44,101 nucleotides of DNA from a virus: positions 1-44,101 of IMG/VR virus record IMGVR_UViG_3300009408_000482, one strand, 5' to 3'. The stretch's first letter is position 1. Each line of letters begins with the position of its first letter. Positions 1 through 7,449 of the stretch are shown in pieces. The notes below the pieces were generated by a model. That model was not told where the DNA came from and ran no database searches. It was given only the letters and a program-made list of their open reading frames with translations. A program made the position numbers and the translations under genes.

Positions 1-239
1 GCCAGGAATACGCCGGGCAAGGAGAACAAGAGGGCGCAGTTCGAGGCCATCAGGTTCTTCGTGTCCGAGAGAGCATCCAGGTTCGCGCAGTTGGGCGTGG
101 ATCCGTCGCTGCTGCAGCCGGAGATAAGCGCGAAGCAGATACGGCAGGGCGGCTTCAGGGGCATCGCTCCGGAGCCGGGCGTCGCGGGCGGGTTCTTCGG
201 CGGCGGCGCGTCCGGAGCAGGCAGACTGGGGGGCGGCCG
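1..239. repeat. Terminal direct repeat (circular overlap), left copy
   Basis: These bases are identical by eye to 43863-44101. Reading frame is kept across the join, so the last virion gene continues from the right end into the left end. The simplest reading is overlap of a circularly permuted or closed assembly with a unit length of 43,862 bp. A true short terminal repeat like that of T7-type phages is possible, but it would have to lie inside a coding sequence. Confidence 0.93.
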
Positions 240-306
240 TTTCACGTCGCGGAATCAACCGAACAGTGGGGCGTCCAACATCAGGTCGCTGACCGGATCG
301 CCCTAG
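1..306 (+). CDS. 3' end of the 996-aa virion protein that starts at 41178
   Basis: Frame 1 is open from the first base to TAG at 304-306 and continues the frame leaving the right end of the window. These are the last ~101 residues: a charged helical stretch, then a Gly-rich, low-complexity tail (GGFFGGGASGAGRLGGG). No start codon belongs here. The stop overlaps the stop of the convergent minus-strand gene ending at 303. Function is discussed under the 41178 entry. Confidence 0.85.
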   Translation, partial: ARNTPGKENKRAQFEAIRFFVSERASRFAQLGVDPSLLQPEISAKQIRQGGFRGIAPEPGVAGGFFGGGASGAGRLGGGRFTSRNQPNSGASNIRSLTGSP

Positions 307-527
307 ACGAGTTCCGATCTCCACGTCCACAGCCGTATCTCCTCGGACGACGCGGGATCGTACAGGCGTATGAAGATGTCGCCTTTCGCCGTGTGCCCTA
401 TCCTCTTGGCCGGTACATGGAGCGCGAGCACCGCGAAGTCGGCGGGCGTCGCGACCGCCTCTCGGAACTCATTGAGCATGGGACGCATCGAAAGAAGTAT
501 GGAGTTCACGGAGTCCAACAGGCTCAT
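303..527 (-). CDS. Small hypothetical protein, 74 aa
   Basis: Not recognised. Starts at ATG 527-525, which overlaps the stop of the upstream zinc-ribbon gene as ATGA, with a GGGAG just before the start. The N-terminus is helical (MSLLDSVNSILLSMRPMLNE). The second half reads like a small beta fold that may bind nucleic acid or a virion part (FAVLALHVPAKRIG, IFIRLYD, EEIRLWTW). It is last in a three-gene overlapping operon on the minus strand and meets the last virion gene tail to tail, with stops overlapping at 303-306. An upstream in-frame extension exists but would run through the zinc-ribbon gene, so I rejected it. Confidence 0.68.
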   Translation of the reverse strand: MSLLDSVNSILLSMRPMLNEFREAVATPADFAVLALHVPAKRIGHTAKGDIFIRLYDPASSEEIRLWTWRSELV

Positions 528-784
528 CTCCCTGCGGGCATCTCGTCGAGGAGCGTCTTGGCGAAGTCCATGGCTGAGCAACCCCATTCGCCTTTCACGC
601 AGTCCTGGCATATGCGCCTGACGGCCTCCAGCGGATCGTCGATGGGGCAGTCGCACGCCGGGCACGCCTCCATGTCGACCACGACGCAGTGCGGGAAACG
701 CGATCCGCATCCCGTGCACACATCGTATTCGGCCACGCCCTCCGGCACGCCGACATCCAGATCCAGCATCCTTACCCGTCTCAT
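524..784 (-). CDS. Small zinc-ribbon protein, 86 aa
   Basis: Contains CTGC, CPAC and CQDC Cys pairs (about residues 23-70), typical of one or two small zinc ribbons. The C-terminus is helical (MDFAKTLLDEMPAGR). Start chosen at ATG 784, which overlaps the stop of the upstream gene by four bases. ATG 769 is an alternative with a better Shine-Dalgarno-like GGTAAGG. It is the middle gene of the 1254-303 operon, so it is probably translated by coupling. Role unknown; phage zinc ribbons of this size often bind host polymerase or nucleic acid, but nothing here shows that directly. Confidence 0.72.
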   Translation of the reverse strand: MRRVRMLDLDVGVPEGVAEYDVCTGCGSRFPHCVVVDMEACPACDCPIDDPLEAVRRICQDCVKGEWGCSAMDFAKTLLDEMPAGR

Positions 785-1254
785 CGCGCTTGGTTGGGAC
801 TGCTGGGTATGATGTGTTCCCCCTCCAGCGGCGCCCACGGTATCTCGGACCGCGTCTTAGAGTCCGCCGCCGCCTCCGCGACAGGCTGTGCGACCTGTTC
901 GGTGGCCTGTTCGACCTGTTCGGGCTGCGTGGTGACCTGCGTCTGATCGAACGCCAGCAGCCTTGAGAGCACCGCGAACGACAGTTGCAGGTTGTCGATG
1001 TTCTGGGCCACCACGTTCAGGCTGCTGAACACGTTCGACATCAGCCTCGCGGAGACCTGATCCGCGTCGCCCGCCTCCTGCATCTGCTTGATGAAGCCCC
1101 CCAGGGTCTCCACCGCCGGGGCCCCGAACCTCACCATGAGATCGGCCAGCGCTATCATCGCCCGCATCGCCTCCTCCGGCTCCAGCGCGTCCGCGGTCGC
1201 CCTGAGCCACAGGGAGTCCAGCTCCGTCAGTCTGTCAACAACCTTGTCCGCCAT
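781..1254 (-). CDS. Helical protein, 157 aa, first gene of minus operon
   Basis: Starts at ATG 1254 after a strong AAAGGAGGTG Shine-Dalgarno site, with TAGAAT (-10) just upstream, so the longer in-frame extension to 1767 is not used. Residues 1-100 are predicted helical (MADKVVDRLTELDSLWLRAT, then a leucine- and valine-rich segment). The C-terminal third is Gln/Thr/Glu/Val-rich and low complexity (TQPEQVEQATEQVAQPV). This could be a small structural or scaffolding-type protein, but no family is recognised. Its stop overlaps the next gene start (ATGA). Confidence 0.75.
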   Translation of the reverse strand: MADKVVDRLTELDSLWLRATADALEPEEAMRAMIALADLMVRFGAPAVETLGGFIKQMQEAGDADQVSARLMSNVFSSLNVVAQNIDNLQLSFAVLSRLLAFDQTQVTTQPEQVEQATEQVAQPVAEAAADSKTRSEIPWAPLEGEHIIPSSPNQAR

Positions 1255-1274
1255 GATGCACCTCCTTTGATCCC

Positions 1275-1280
1275 ATTCTA
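1275..1280 (-). promoter_or_regulatory. TAGAAT -10 box for the 1254-303 operon
   Basis: TAGAAT on the minus strand lies directly before the AAAGGAGGTG ribosome site of the 1254 gene. No good -35 is visible at 16-18 bases. The same arrangement (gaTAGAAT, a few bases, AAAGGAGG) is seen before the GroES gene, which supports it as a real element. Confidence 0.5.
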
Positions 1281-1359
1281 TCCTTTGATGAAGTGTTTGC
1301 CTTGCGGCCCACCCCGGACACACACGGCAGTAGCCAAGGAACCCGACAGGAGAACCCAT

Positions 1360-1980
1360 ATGGCATTCCCGACGAGATACAGTGAACTGCGTGCCAGGGG
1401 CGGCATCGAGCTGCACGCGGAGTGGACGGACGCCACGACGCCCGTCATGCTCACGCCCGACTTCCCAGGCACGAGGGGACCCGGCAGGACCAAGCTGCTG
1501 GGCGACATCGACGGCAGCGCCAACGTCACGAACATCAGGACGCAGGCCGGGGCCGCCATCGACCTCCCGGGCTTCAGGGTCCACGCCACGGACAGGGTGG
1601 CCGTGGACTACACGGGGGGGGCGCTCCAAATCAGGGACATCGCCACGGAGCCGTCGCTGCCCGACGCGGTGGTGGCCGACTCGGCGCTCATCGGCGTCAA
1701 GGTCGGGGCTGACGTGTGGCTCTACAGCGGCAAGTCCGAGCACGCGTGGGAGGTGGTCTATATGCACATCGAGAACGGTCCGGTCGCGTCAGTCAAGTAC
1801 GAGTTCACCGACGAGGCGGGATCCCCGGTCACGAAGTTCGGCCCCATCTACATGGGTGTGGACAGCCACAGGACCATCGACATGCCGTGGCGGAACACCG
1901 TGGACGACAGGATCATGCTCAAGGCCGACAAGGCCGGAGCCGGGTCAATCACATTGTGGGTGATGAGGGAGTCGGTGTGA
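1360..1980 (+). CDS. Probable structural protein, 206 aa
   Basis: Start at ATG 1360 with ACAGGAG upstream; the longer open frame to 985 lies over the divergent gene and is not protein-like. The sequence is mostly beta strand with alternating hydrophobic residues (ALIGVKVGADVWLYSG, HAWEVVYMHIENG, AGSITLWVMRESV), as in small head or tail decoration proteins. AGG and ATA codon use matches the virion genes. It lies directly downstream of the end of the virion block when the genome is closed into a circle and before the fibre genes. No family recognised; function is inferred from position and fold character only. Confidence 0.7.
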   Translation: MAFPTRYSELRARGGIELHAEWTDATTPVMLTPDFPGTRGPGRTKLLGDIDGSANVTNIRTQAGAAIDLPGFRVHATDRVAVDYTGGALQIRDIATEPSLPDAVVADSALIGVKVGADVWLYSGKSEHAWEVVYMHIENGPVASVKYEFTDEAGSPVTKFGPIYMGVDSHRTIDMPWRNTVDDRIMLKADKAGAGSITLWVMRESV

Positions 1981-2040
1981 CGCATGATGCGGTGTCGGAC
2001 CCGTGGATGGTCATCATGCTGATGGGCATCGAAAGGTGAT

Positions 2041-2135
2041 CACGTGAAGGAGGGACGCCCCTCACCGTATCCCGTTCGAAGAGGGACGCCCCCGGAGGGG
2101 GCGGCCTGATGGGACGGGTGGAGGGGGCGGCCTAA
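2041..2135. repeat. Palindromic GC element with flanking half copies
   Basis: The full 36-bp element is at 2071-2106. It contains a TTCGAA box and a hairpin core GCCCCCGGAGGGGGC, and matches copies at 11580-11615 and 12047-12082 base for base. A truncated copy lies at about 2047-2062, and part of the 3' arm is repeated near 2118-2133. It sits in the only sizeable gap between the 206-aa gene and a lower-GC gene pair, so it may act as terminator hairpin, recombination point, or both. No T-tract follows. Confidence 0.8.
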
Positions 2136-2175
2136 TGTGGCAATCAGACCGACAAGCGCGGTGCAGGGGGGTTAA

Positions 2176-2388
2176 GTGACTCAGGCTGAGTTCGAGGACA
2201 TTGCATACAGTGGTGAGACACCGGATGCAGCAGTGTGGGCTAAGCTTGTCGAGATCGGTGTGGATACAAATGCACACTTGCCGAGTGCCATGCGCGAAGC
2301 GGCTGAGGAATTGATACGTGCAGGTGGAGATCCACGCAATGGTCTTCCAGCGGAGCCGGAGTGGGTGCTTGAGACGGTTGGACTCTAG
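2176..2388 (+). CDS. Small acidic hypothetical protein, 70 aa
   Basis: Starts at GTG 2176 after a CAGGGGGG run and ends 11 bases before the next gene. It is acidic and mainly helical (TQAEFEDIAYSGETPDAAVW, MREAAEELIRAGG). Codon use differs from most of the genome: Arg is CGT/CGC/CGG rather than AGG, and GC is visibly lower. With the next gene it forms a cassette directly behind a palindromic element, which suggests separate acquisition. Function unknown; possibly a virion accessory or chaperone for the repeat protein that follows. Confidence 0.65.
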   Translation: MTQAEFEDIAYSGETPDAAVWAKLVEIGVDTNAHLPSAMREAAEELIRAGGDPRNGLPAEPEWVLETVGL

Positions 2389-2399
2389 GAGAGTGTCAC

Positions 2400-3602
2400 A
2401 TGCCTGATGTCACATATGGACCTCTGAAGACGTTCGACAGCGGTGCGAGTCAGACTCGTTGGATTAACATAGCGAAACTGACTGCGACGACAGCTCTGGT
2501 GGTATGGCGGGAGGATACGCAAGCGTCTCCGAACAAAGGCTCAGCCTATGTAGCCACGATTTCCGGGACGGACATTACCTTCGGCGCGAAGAAGACCATC
2601 GAGGATGTGAGTGACATGGAAATCAGGGCGCTGAGTTCCACCAGTGCTCTCATGTGTTTCTTCGGTAACGGAACAAACACAGGCAGGAGCAGGGTACTTA
2701 CGATATCCGGCACGGACATAACCGTTGGCGCGGCACACACACACCAGAACGAGAACTCGGCTTTCAACATTATTGCATTGCTTAGCCCCACGAAATTCGT
2801 AGTTGGATACCGCGACCAGACACCGACGGCGGGGTCTGGGGCGGCCAGAGTGGGCACCATATCCGGTACGGACATAACCTTCGGTACACAGGCGGATTTC
2901 GCACCGGGGGGCATATTGGGTGCACTGCCACACATGGTGGAAATTGATTCAACGCACTGCGTGGTCTGCTACAGCGACTCCGGCGACACATTCCGCGGGG
3001 TCGCCAAAGTAGGGACCATATCAGGCACGGATTTGACCTTCGGCACCGGGACACAGTTTCAACCCAATGCCAACAGCTCCGGTGCGTCGAACATATCATG
3101 TGATTTTCTGGACACAAACAAGTTCGTCGTAATGTACTTCAATTCATCCTTAAAGGGCGCATGTAAGATAGGGACTGTGTCGGGGATCACCATCACATTC
3201 GGTGCGGAGGCGCAGTGGATGACAGGTACACCAACGGGAACTCTCAGAATCAGGCCGCAATACTGCACGAAGCTCGACACGGACAGTTTCTTCGTCATAT
3301 ATCAGGACAACACCGACTCCAACCACGGCACCGGAAAGATAGGCACCGTGTCAGGGACAACGATCACATACAGCGCGGAGGTGGAGTTCCTGTCCGTGAA
3401 TGGAGTTGAACACATGGGGTTCGACATACTCAGCTCCACGGTGGGATTGGTTGGGTTTGAGGACACATCGGACACCAACAACGGGAAGCTTACGGTCGCC
3501 ACATTCTCAGGACTGGTGCCGTCAGTGTCCTTCACCCTCCTCCTCGCGCCGCCGAACCTCCAAGGCAACATAGACACCCACATCGGAAAGGGGATGCAAT
3601 AA
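2400..3602 (+). CDS. Beta-propeller-like repeat protein, 400 aa (putative receptor-binding or virion surface)
   Basis: ATG 2400 follows CTAGGAG. The protein is built of six to seven repeats of roughly 50 residues. Each has a strand such as TKFVVGYRD or STHCVVCYSDSG, then the signature (V/A)xTISGTDITFG. Such repeats suggest a beta-propeller or solenoid, as in adhesins and phage receptor-binding proteins. The same unit recurs in the middle of the giant protein at 27578-32833. No signal peptide or membrane segment is seen. GC is lower and Arg codons are mixed compared with flanking genes, so transfer or domain sharing is likely. It ends one base before the next ATG, so it is probably cotranslated with the fibre gene. 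Function is inferred. Confidence 0.8.
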   Translation: MPDVTYGPLKTFDSGASQTRWINIAKLTATTALVVWREDTQASPNKGSAYVATISGTDITFGAKKTIEDVSDMEIRALSSTSALMCFFGNGTNTGRSRVLTISGTDITVGAAHTHQNENSAFNIIALLSPTKFVVGYRDQTPTAGSGAARVGTISGTDITFGTQADFAPGGILGALPHMVEIDSTHCVVCYSDSGDTFRGVAKVGTISGTDLTFGTGTQFQPNANSSGASNISCDFLDTNKFVVMYFNSSLKGACKIGTVSGITITFGAEAQWMTGTPTGTLRIRPQYCTKLDTDSFFVIYQDNTDSNHGTGKIGTVSGTTITYSAEVEFLSVNGVEHMGFDILSSTVGLVGFEDTSDTNNGKLTVATFSGLVPSVSFTLLLAPPNLQGNIDTHIGKGMQ

Positions 3603-3603
3603 C

Positions 3604-5394
3604 ATGCCGCTTCACATAAGACGAGGCTCTTCGGGCCAGTCGGTCCCGATGGTAATGCTTCTGTCCGCAGACGGGACGCCGGCCACAGGTCTCGTGTCCA
3701 CCACACTTACGGTGACATACGTAAGGAACTCGCTCGGGTTGGTCTATACGACCCCTATAAGCAATGCAGGCGTGGCGCTCGACGCCGGCAGCCTCACGCA
3801 TCTCGACAACGGCGTCGGGGAGATAGGCGCGACGGGCACCCCGGGACTCTACAGGGTGGACTTCCCGGACGCGGCCTTCGCCACAGGCGCCGCGGACAGG
3901 GTGTATCTGGTCGTGACCGGACCAACCATAGTGCCGGCGACGAGGGAGGTGTTCCTCACGCAGTCGGACGACAGATTGTCTCCATGGGACGAACTGCGCG
4001 CGTCTCACACCACGGCGGGCACGTTCGGAGAGGGCGCGGCATCCGTGCAGGGCAACGTCACCGGCAGCGTCGCGTCCGTCACTGCATCGGTCGTCACGGA
4101 CGCCGCGTCGCGAACCGCATCCCAAGCCGACGTGTCATCCCTCGCCACGTCCGCCGCGCTGGGGACTGTGGGCACCAACGTGGGCTCCATCCTGGTGGAC
4201 ACCGCCGAGATAGGCACGGCCGGGGTGGGACTCACCAACCTGGGTGGGATGTCAGCCGGAATGACCACGCAGGTCAGGACCGAGGCGGACTCCGCGCTCG
4301 ACGACACCGTGGTCGTCAGACGCGCCACGGCGCAGGCGGGATCGGCGACGACGATAACTCTGGACGCGGGTGCGTCGGGCGTAACGGACTTCTACAAGGA
4401 CATGACCGTACGCATCGTGTCAGGCGCGGGAGCGGGGCAGTCGCGCGCCGTCACGCTGTACAACGGCACCACCAAGGCGGCCACCGTGGCTCCGGCGTGG
4501 AAGACGAACCCGTCCGCGACATCGGTGTTCCGCATCCTGTCGAACACGGCCACGGGCTGTGTGCTGGGCGATGTGCTCGGCAACGTGCAGGGGGACGTGC
4601 AGGGCGGCGTGCTCGGCTCCGTGGCCACGGTCACGGCGTTGGGCGCGGGTTCCATCGTCGCCGCCAGCTACGCGGCCGACGCCATCACGGCCTCCGCCAT
4701 AGCCACCGACGCGTTCGGCGCGCTGGAACTGGCCGCCGACGCCGCCGTCGAGATAGCGGACGCCGTCTGGGACACGCTCAGGTCGGCGCACACCGCGGTG
4801 GGCAGCTTCGGCGAGGGCGTCGCGTCCGTGCAGGGCAATGTTACGGGTTCCGCGGCATCCGTCACGGGGGCGGTCGGCAGCGTGACAGGCAACGTCGGCG
4901 GCAACGTGAGCGGATCGACCGGCTCCGTGCTGGGTAACGTGAACGGCAGCGTGGGCTCCGTGGTTGGCTCAGTCGGGAGCGTGACAGGCAGCGTCGGGAG
5001 CGTCGTCGGATCGGTCGGCAGCGTCGCTGCCGCCGTGACCGTCGGCACCATGCAGGCAGGCGTCATCGACGCAGCGTCCATCGCGGCAGGTGCGGTAACT
5101 GCTGCCAAGTTCGCGGCGGGGGCGGTGGACGCCAACGCCTTGGCCGCCGACGCGGCTCAGAAGATAGCTGACGCGATGCTGGCGACTACCGTGGACACAT
5201 TCAACACCGCGGATGTGGCGTTGACCACTACAGCTTCAATGCGTCAAGCCATGTCCATCATGCTCAGCGCCGTCGCAGGCGTGACAGCCAATTCAGGTGC
5301 GCTTCTGAAAACGCCTGATGGCACAAGCAACAGGATAACGGCGACATTGCTGTCGAACGCCAGGACAGCCATGAGCCTCACACCCAGTACATAA
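3604..5394 (+). CDS. Tail fibre-like protein with Gly/Ser/Val repeats, 596 aa
   Basis: Residues 1-130 form a beta-rich N-terminal domain that may anchor to the virion (VMLLSADGTPATGLVSTTLT). A linker with WDELRASHTTAGTFGEG and SVQGNVTGSV follows. A small beta domain (DMTVRIVSGAGAGQSRAVTL, about 260-310) is a type I know from many phage fibres. The WD.LR.SHTAVGSFGEG linker is repeated near 390-410, followed by strict valine-spaced repeats (GSVGSVVGSVGSVTG, about 415-480) that would make a fibrous beta-helix or triple-stranded stalk. The C-terminus is Ala/Thr-rich. It follows the repeat protein by one base and precedes a holin-like gene, as fibre genes often do. No catalytic site is visible. 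Confidence 0.85.
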   Translation: MPLHIRRGSSGQSVPMVMLLSADGTPATGLVSTTLTVTYVRNSLGLVYTTPISNAGVALDAGSLTHLDNGVGEIGATGTPGLYRVDFPDAAFATGAADRVYLVVTGPTIVPATREVFLTQSDDRLSPWDELRASHTTAGTFGEGAASVQGNVTGSVASVTASVVTDAASRTASQADVSSLATSAALGTVGTNVGSILVDTAEIGTAGVGLTNLGGMSAGMTTQVRTEADSALDDTVVVRRATAQAGSATTITLDAGASGVTDFYKDMTVRIVSGAGAGQSRAVTLYNGTTKAATVAPAWKTNPSATSVFRILSNTATGCVLGDVLGNVQGDVQGGVLGSVATVTALGAGSIVAASYAADAITASAIATDAFGALELAADAAVEIADAVWDTLRSAHTAVGSFGEGVASVQGNVTGSAASVTGAVGSVTGNVGGNVSGSTGSVLGNVNGSVGSVVGSVGSVTGSVGSVVGSVGSVAAAVTVGTMQAGVIDAASIAAGAVTAAKFAAGAVDANALAADAAQKIADAMLATTVDTFNTADVALTTTASMRQAMSIMLSAVAGVTANSGALLKTPDGTSNRITATLLSNARTAMSLTPST

Positions 5395-5405
5395 GGGATA
5401 CGCAC

Positions 5406-5738
5406 ATGCCTGACTTCGACTCCATAGTGACACTCCTCAATCAGGGCGGGTTCGCCGTCATGAGTGTCGCGTTCATCGCCGGGATGGTGATGATGTGGAG
5501 GAAGGACGCACGCGCCGAGAGGACCCTTGTCATGCTTCAGGACAGGGACGAGGACGCGCACGACTCTGCGGTCAAGCTGGACGCCATGCTCACGGTAGTG
5601 GAGAGGAACACCTCCGCGATGTCATCCCTCAAGTCCGCCGTGGACGCCAACACTCAGACCCTTACCCGACTCAACGGGGATCTCGACAGACGCATGTCCG
5701 AGATAGTGGCGGAGGTCAGGGAAGTGAGGCGTCGTTGA
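5406..5738 (+). CDS. Single-TM coiled-coil protein, holin candidate, 110 aa
   Basis: ATG 5406 follows the fibre gene by 11 bases. One hydrophobic helix spans about residues 13-31 (GGFAVMSVAFIAGMVMMW), then a charged coiled coil runs to the C-terminus (VERNTSAMSSLKSAVDANTQ). Size, one N-terminal membrane span, and position after the tail fibre fit a class III-like holin or a lysis accessory protein. No endolysin gene is recognisable nearby, which weakens the lysis call. A small tail chaperone or membrane-anchored structural protein is the alternative. Confidence 0.75.
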   Translation: MPDFDSIVTLLNQGGFAVMSVAFIAGMVMMWRKDARAERTLVMLQDRDEDAHDSAVKLDAMLTVVERNTSAMSSLKSAVDANTQTLTRLNGDLDRRMSEIVAEVREVRRR

Positions 5739-5739
5739 T

Positions 5740-5919
5740 GTGCCTCGACTGACTCCGAGAATGATACGAGGGTTGCTTGACGATCAGGAGGCGTTGCTTG
5801 AGATCTTCGACGATCTCACTCCAGCCCAACTCATCATACTGATAGCCGAAAGGGACAGGAGAAGGGGGGTCCAGTGGGACTCCGTTCCCCCCGAACCGGA
5901 CAGCCAGGATGCGGGCTGA
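5740..5919 (+). CDS. Small hypothetical protein, 59 aa
   Basis: A GTG start at 5740 follows the previous stop (TGA 5736-5738) by one base, with GTGAGG about nine bases upstream. The protein begins MPRLTPRMIRGLLDDQEALL, continues as an amphipathic helix (IFDDLTPAQLIILIAERDRR) and ends acidic and Pro-rich. The helix-rich, Leu/Ile-repeating middle resembles small regulators or holin-region accessory proteins, but no family is recognised. The frame is too short for a standard ORF cutoff. Support comes from the tight coupling and clean codon use. Confidence 0.55.
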   Translation: MPRLTPRMIRGLLDDQEALLEIFDDLTPAQLIILIAERDRRRGVQWDSVPPEPDSQDAG

Positions 5920-5949
5920 CCATCCACCCCCACTATTATACCCCGGCGA

Positions 5950-5955
5950 TAGAAT
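5950..5955 (+). promoter_or_regulatory. TAGAAT -10 box of the GroES gene
   Basis: gaTAGAAT is followed by a few bases and then AAAGGAGGT, the ribosome site of the GroES gene. This matches the arrangement before the 1254 minus gene. A second AT-rich hexamer (TATTAT) lies about 15 bases upstream. No clear -35 element. Confidence 0.5.
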
Positions 5956-5976
5956 ATCCCCAAAGGAGGTGGACGG

Positions 5977-6354
5977 ATGGTCGACAACACGGACAAGATT
6001 TTCGGTAGGGACAACGCCACGAAGGTGGAGATGCTAGGCTGCACGATACTGGTGAGGCGCAATGAGGCCAAGAGCATGGTCGGATCCATATACATGCCCG
6101 ACGCCGCGAAGGATCGTCTGGACATAGGACCCGTGGTCGCGTCAGGACCGGATTCGGTCTTCAAGGTGGGTGCCGTGGTGGAGTGGAAGTCGCATGCCGG
6201 TTCCGACGGGCTTGAGACATTCGATCAGTTCCATATGGTGCTGGATGATGACGATGTCCTGATGGTGCATCACTTCGATGAGTGCTGGTGCGGAGGTAAG
6301 GACGGCAAGCATGTCAGTGGAACGAAGAACGGCGAGGATCCGTTCACCGCATGA
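5977..6354 (+). CDS. groES: GroES (Cpn10) co-chaperonin homologue, 125 aa
   Basis: Cpn10 proteins form a heptameric lid on GroEL and promote release of folded protein in the cytoplasm. The fold order is visible: opening strand LGCTILVRRNE (about 20-30), a mobile-loop-like segment KSMVGSIYMPDAAKD (corresponding to GGIVLPD in GroES), IGPVVASGPDS, FKVGAVVEWKSHAG, and the closing DDDDVLMVHHF. The core is about 100 residues, as in bacterial GroES. An extra C-terminal tail of about 25 residues holds CWCGG and ends FTA. T4 gp31 is the known precedent for a phage co-chaperonin needed for capsid folding, so a role in folding the capsid protein is plausible here. Strong AAAGGAGGT ribosome site; the stop overlaps the next start. 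Confidence 0.88.
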   Translation: MVDNTDKIFGRDNATKVEMLGCTILVRRNEAKSMVGSIYMPDAAKDRLDIGPVVASGPDSVFKVGAVVEWKSHAGSDGLETFDQFHMVLDDDDVLMVHHFDECWCGGKDGKHVSGTKNGEDPFTA

Positions 6355-6551
6355 CAAGGACGGAGTTCAGAAAGCTCGTGAGAAGGACCGCCAAGCCCAT
6401 CGCCGCGCAGGCGGGGAAGGGCAGGGACGCGGCCGTGCGCGTGTCCAGGCGGCTGATGGAGATGTGGGACATGGCCGACGAGGCCAGGAGAGCCGAATTG
6501 GAGGTCATCGCCTTGAGGATACAGGATAGGCTGGTCGAGGAAGGTGCCTAG
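6351..6551 (+). CDS. Small basic helical protein, 66 aa
   Basis: ATG 6351 overlaps the GroES stop (ATGA), so translation is probably coupled. The protein is nearly all helix with many Arg residues (MTRTEFRKLVRRTAKPIA, RVSRRLMEMWDMADEARRAE). No domain recognised. It is convergent with the minus-strand pair that ends at 6560, nine bases away. It could be a small DNA-binding or adaptor protein; nothing specific supports either. Confidence 0.65.
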   Translation: MTRTEFRKLVRRTAKPIAAQAGKGRDAAVRVSRRLMEMWDMADEARRAELEVIALRIQDRLVEEGA

Positions 6552-6559
6552 CAGGCCCG

Positions 6560-6805
6560 TCACTTCTCCTTCAGGGCGAATCCACCGCATATGTGGCAGA
6601 ATCTAGCCCCTTCCCTGTGTTCCTCGACATCGCATAGACACACGCCGCCTTTCAGCAGCGCGTCCTTGATGGCCACAATGTCGTCCTTGGACTTCGCTGC
6701 GTCCTTGATGGCAGCCCTGTATTTGTCGTTGTGTTCCACGCCCATGCCAGCCATGCCATATAGTACCATGCCGGCGAACAGGATGAACAACATGGCGTGG
6801 ATCAT
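6560..6805 (-). CDS. Membrane-anchored zinc-ribbon protein, 81 aa
   Basis: Residues 2-22 form a hydrophobic helix (IHAMLFILFAGMVLYGMAGMG), probably a single membrane span. A charged linker (KDAAKSKDDIVAIKDALLKG) follows, then CLCD and CHICGG Cys pairs near the C-terminus that look like a small zinc ribbon. Start ATG 6805 overlaps the upstream gene's stop by four bases. This TM-plus-zinc layout is unusual for a phage of this type and could place a nucleic-acid or protein contact at the membrane. Function unknown. Confidence 0.72.
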   Translation of the reverse strand: MIHAMLFILFAGMVLYGMAGMGVEHNDKYRAAIKDAAKSKDDIVAIKDALLKGGVCLCDVEEHREGARFCHICGGFALKEK

Positions 6806-7377
6806 CGCTCCGGCCTCTCAGTGACGGCGGCGACGACCTTGCGCGGCCACTGCACCGTCAGGGTGCATCCACCGCCATCGCCGGACGCGTGCCACACGGC
6901 GTCGCCGAGGATCGCCTTGCGGATGAGCTCCGTCGCCTGGCTGGCTGTGAGTCCACTGTATGTCGTTGGTTCCATGGGTCTGTCAGTGCAGTGGTTCACG
7001 ATCTCGCCGCTCTCGCCATCCGCCCTGTCCTGTCCGCCATGTTTGCCGCACAGCCAGCAGTCGCCGACCAGCTTGCCCCTTGCGCCACAGGTGTTGCACA
7101 TGCCCACGCAGGCGCGGCAATACTCATCCAAATCATGCGGAGTGTCCGCCCAAATTGACAGCACATGGTCGAATTGTTCGTCCGAAAGCGAGTCGAGCCA
7201 ATCGGAGGTCTCCGCCGTCTGCGGCAGGCACCCGCCCGAACCCCTCTCGCCCTTGTCCGGCGCGGCGCCGTGCCTCGCCTCGAACAGCCGGACGCATCGC
7301 ACAACAATTCTCTCGTTCAGGATGCTGTCCTTGTTCGCCGTCTCAATGTCCGCGTTCACGCTAGCCCAGGTAATCAT
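6802..7377 (-). CDS. Cys-rich accessory protein, 191 aa
   Basis: ATG 7377 has AAAAGGAAAT upstream and a clear minus-strand promoter at 7421-7449. The N-terminal half is charged and helical. The middle has C-rich pairs (YCRACVGMCNTCGARG, then GDCWLCGKHGG; about residues 86-115) consistent with a zinc-binding module of DnaJ or ribbon type. The C-terminal ~60 residues read as a separate small domain (LTASQATELIRKAILGD, CTLTVQWPRKVVAAV). No known family recognised. It is first in a two-gene minus operon with the membrane zinc-ribbon gene. Confidence 0.75.
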   Translation of the reverse strand: MITWASVNADIETANKDSILNERIVVRCVRLFEARHGAAPDKGERGSGGCLPQTAETSDWLDSLSDEQFDHVLSIWADTPHDLDEYCRACVGMCNTCGARGKLVGDCWLCGKHGGQDRADGESGEIVNHCTDRPMEPTTYSGLTASQATELIRKAILGDAVWHASGDGGGCTLTVQWPRKVVAAVTERPER

Positions 7378-7420
7378 ATCATATTTCCTTTTGGTCCAAG
7401 TCCCATCGCTCTACACCCAC

Positions 7421-7449
7421 ATTCTACCATATCCGCGGACGCCCGTCAA
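7421..7449 (-). promoter_or_regulatory. Sigma70-type promoter for the 7377-6560 operon
   Basis: On the minus strand, TTGACG (7449-7444), a 17-base spacer and TAGAAT (7426-7421). Predicted transcription starts near 7414, giving a leader of about 37 bases with a Shine-Dalgarno site. It also shows that TAGAAT functions as a -10 in this genome. Confidence 0.72.

Noticed and set aside
1255-1767. Longer N-terminus for the minus gene at 781-1254
   Set aside because: The extension lies opposite the 206-aa plus gene, and a strong AAAGGAGGTG site marks ATG 1254.
5934-5940. Minus-strand TATAAT near 5940
   Set aside because: No minus-strand gene or RNA candidate follows; probably part of the AT-rich region before the GroES promoter.
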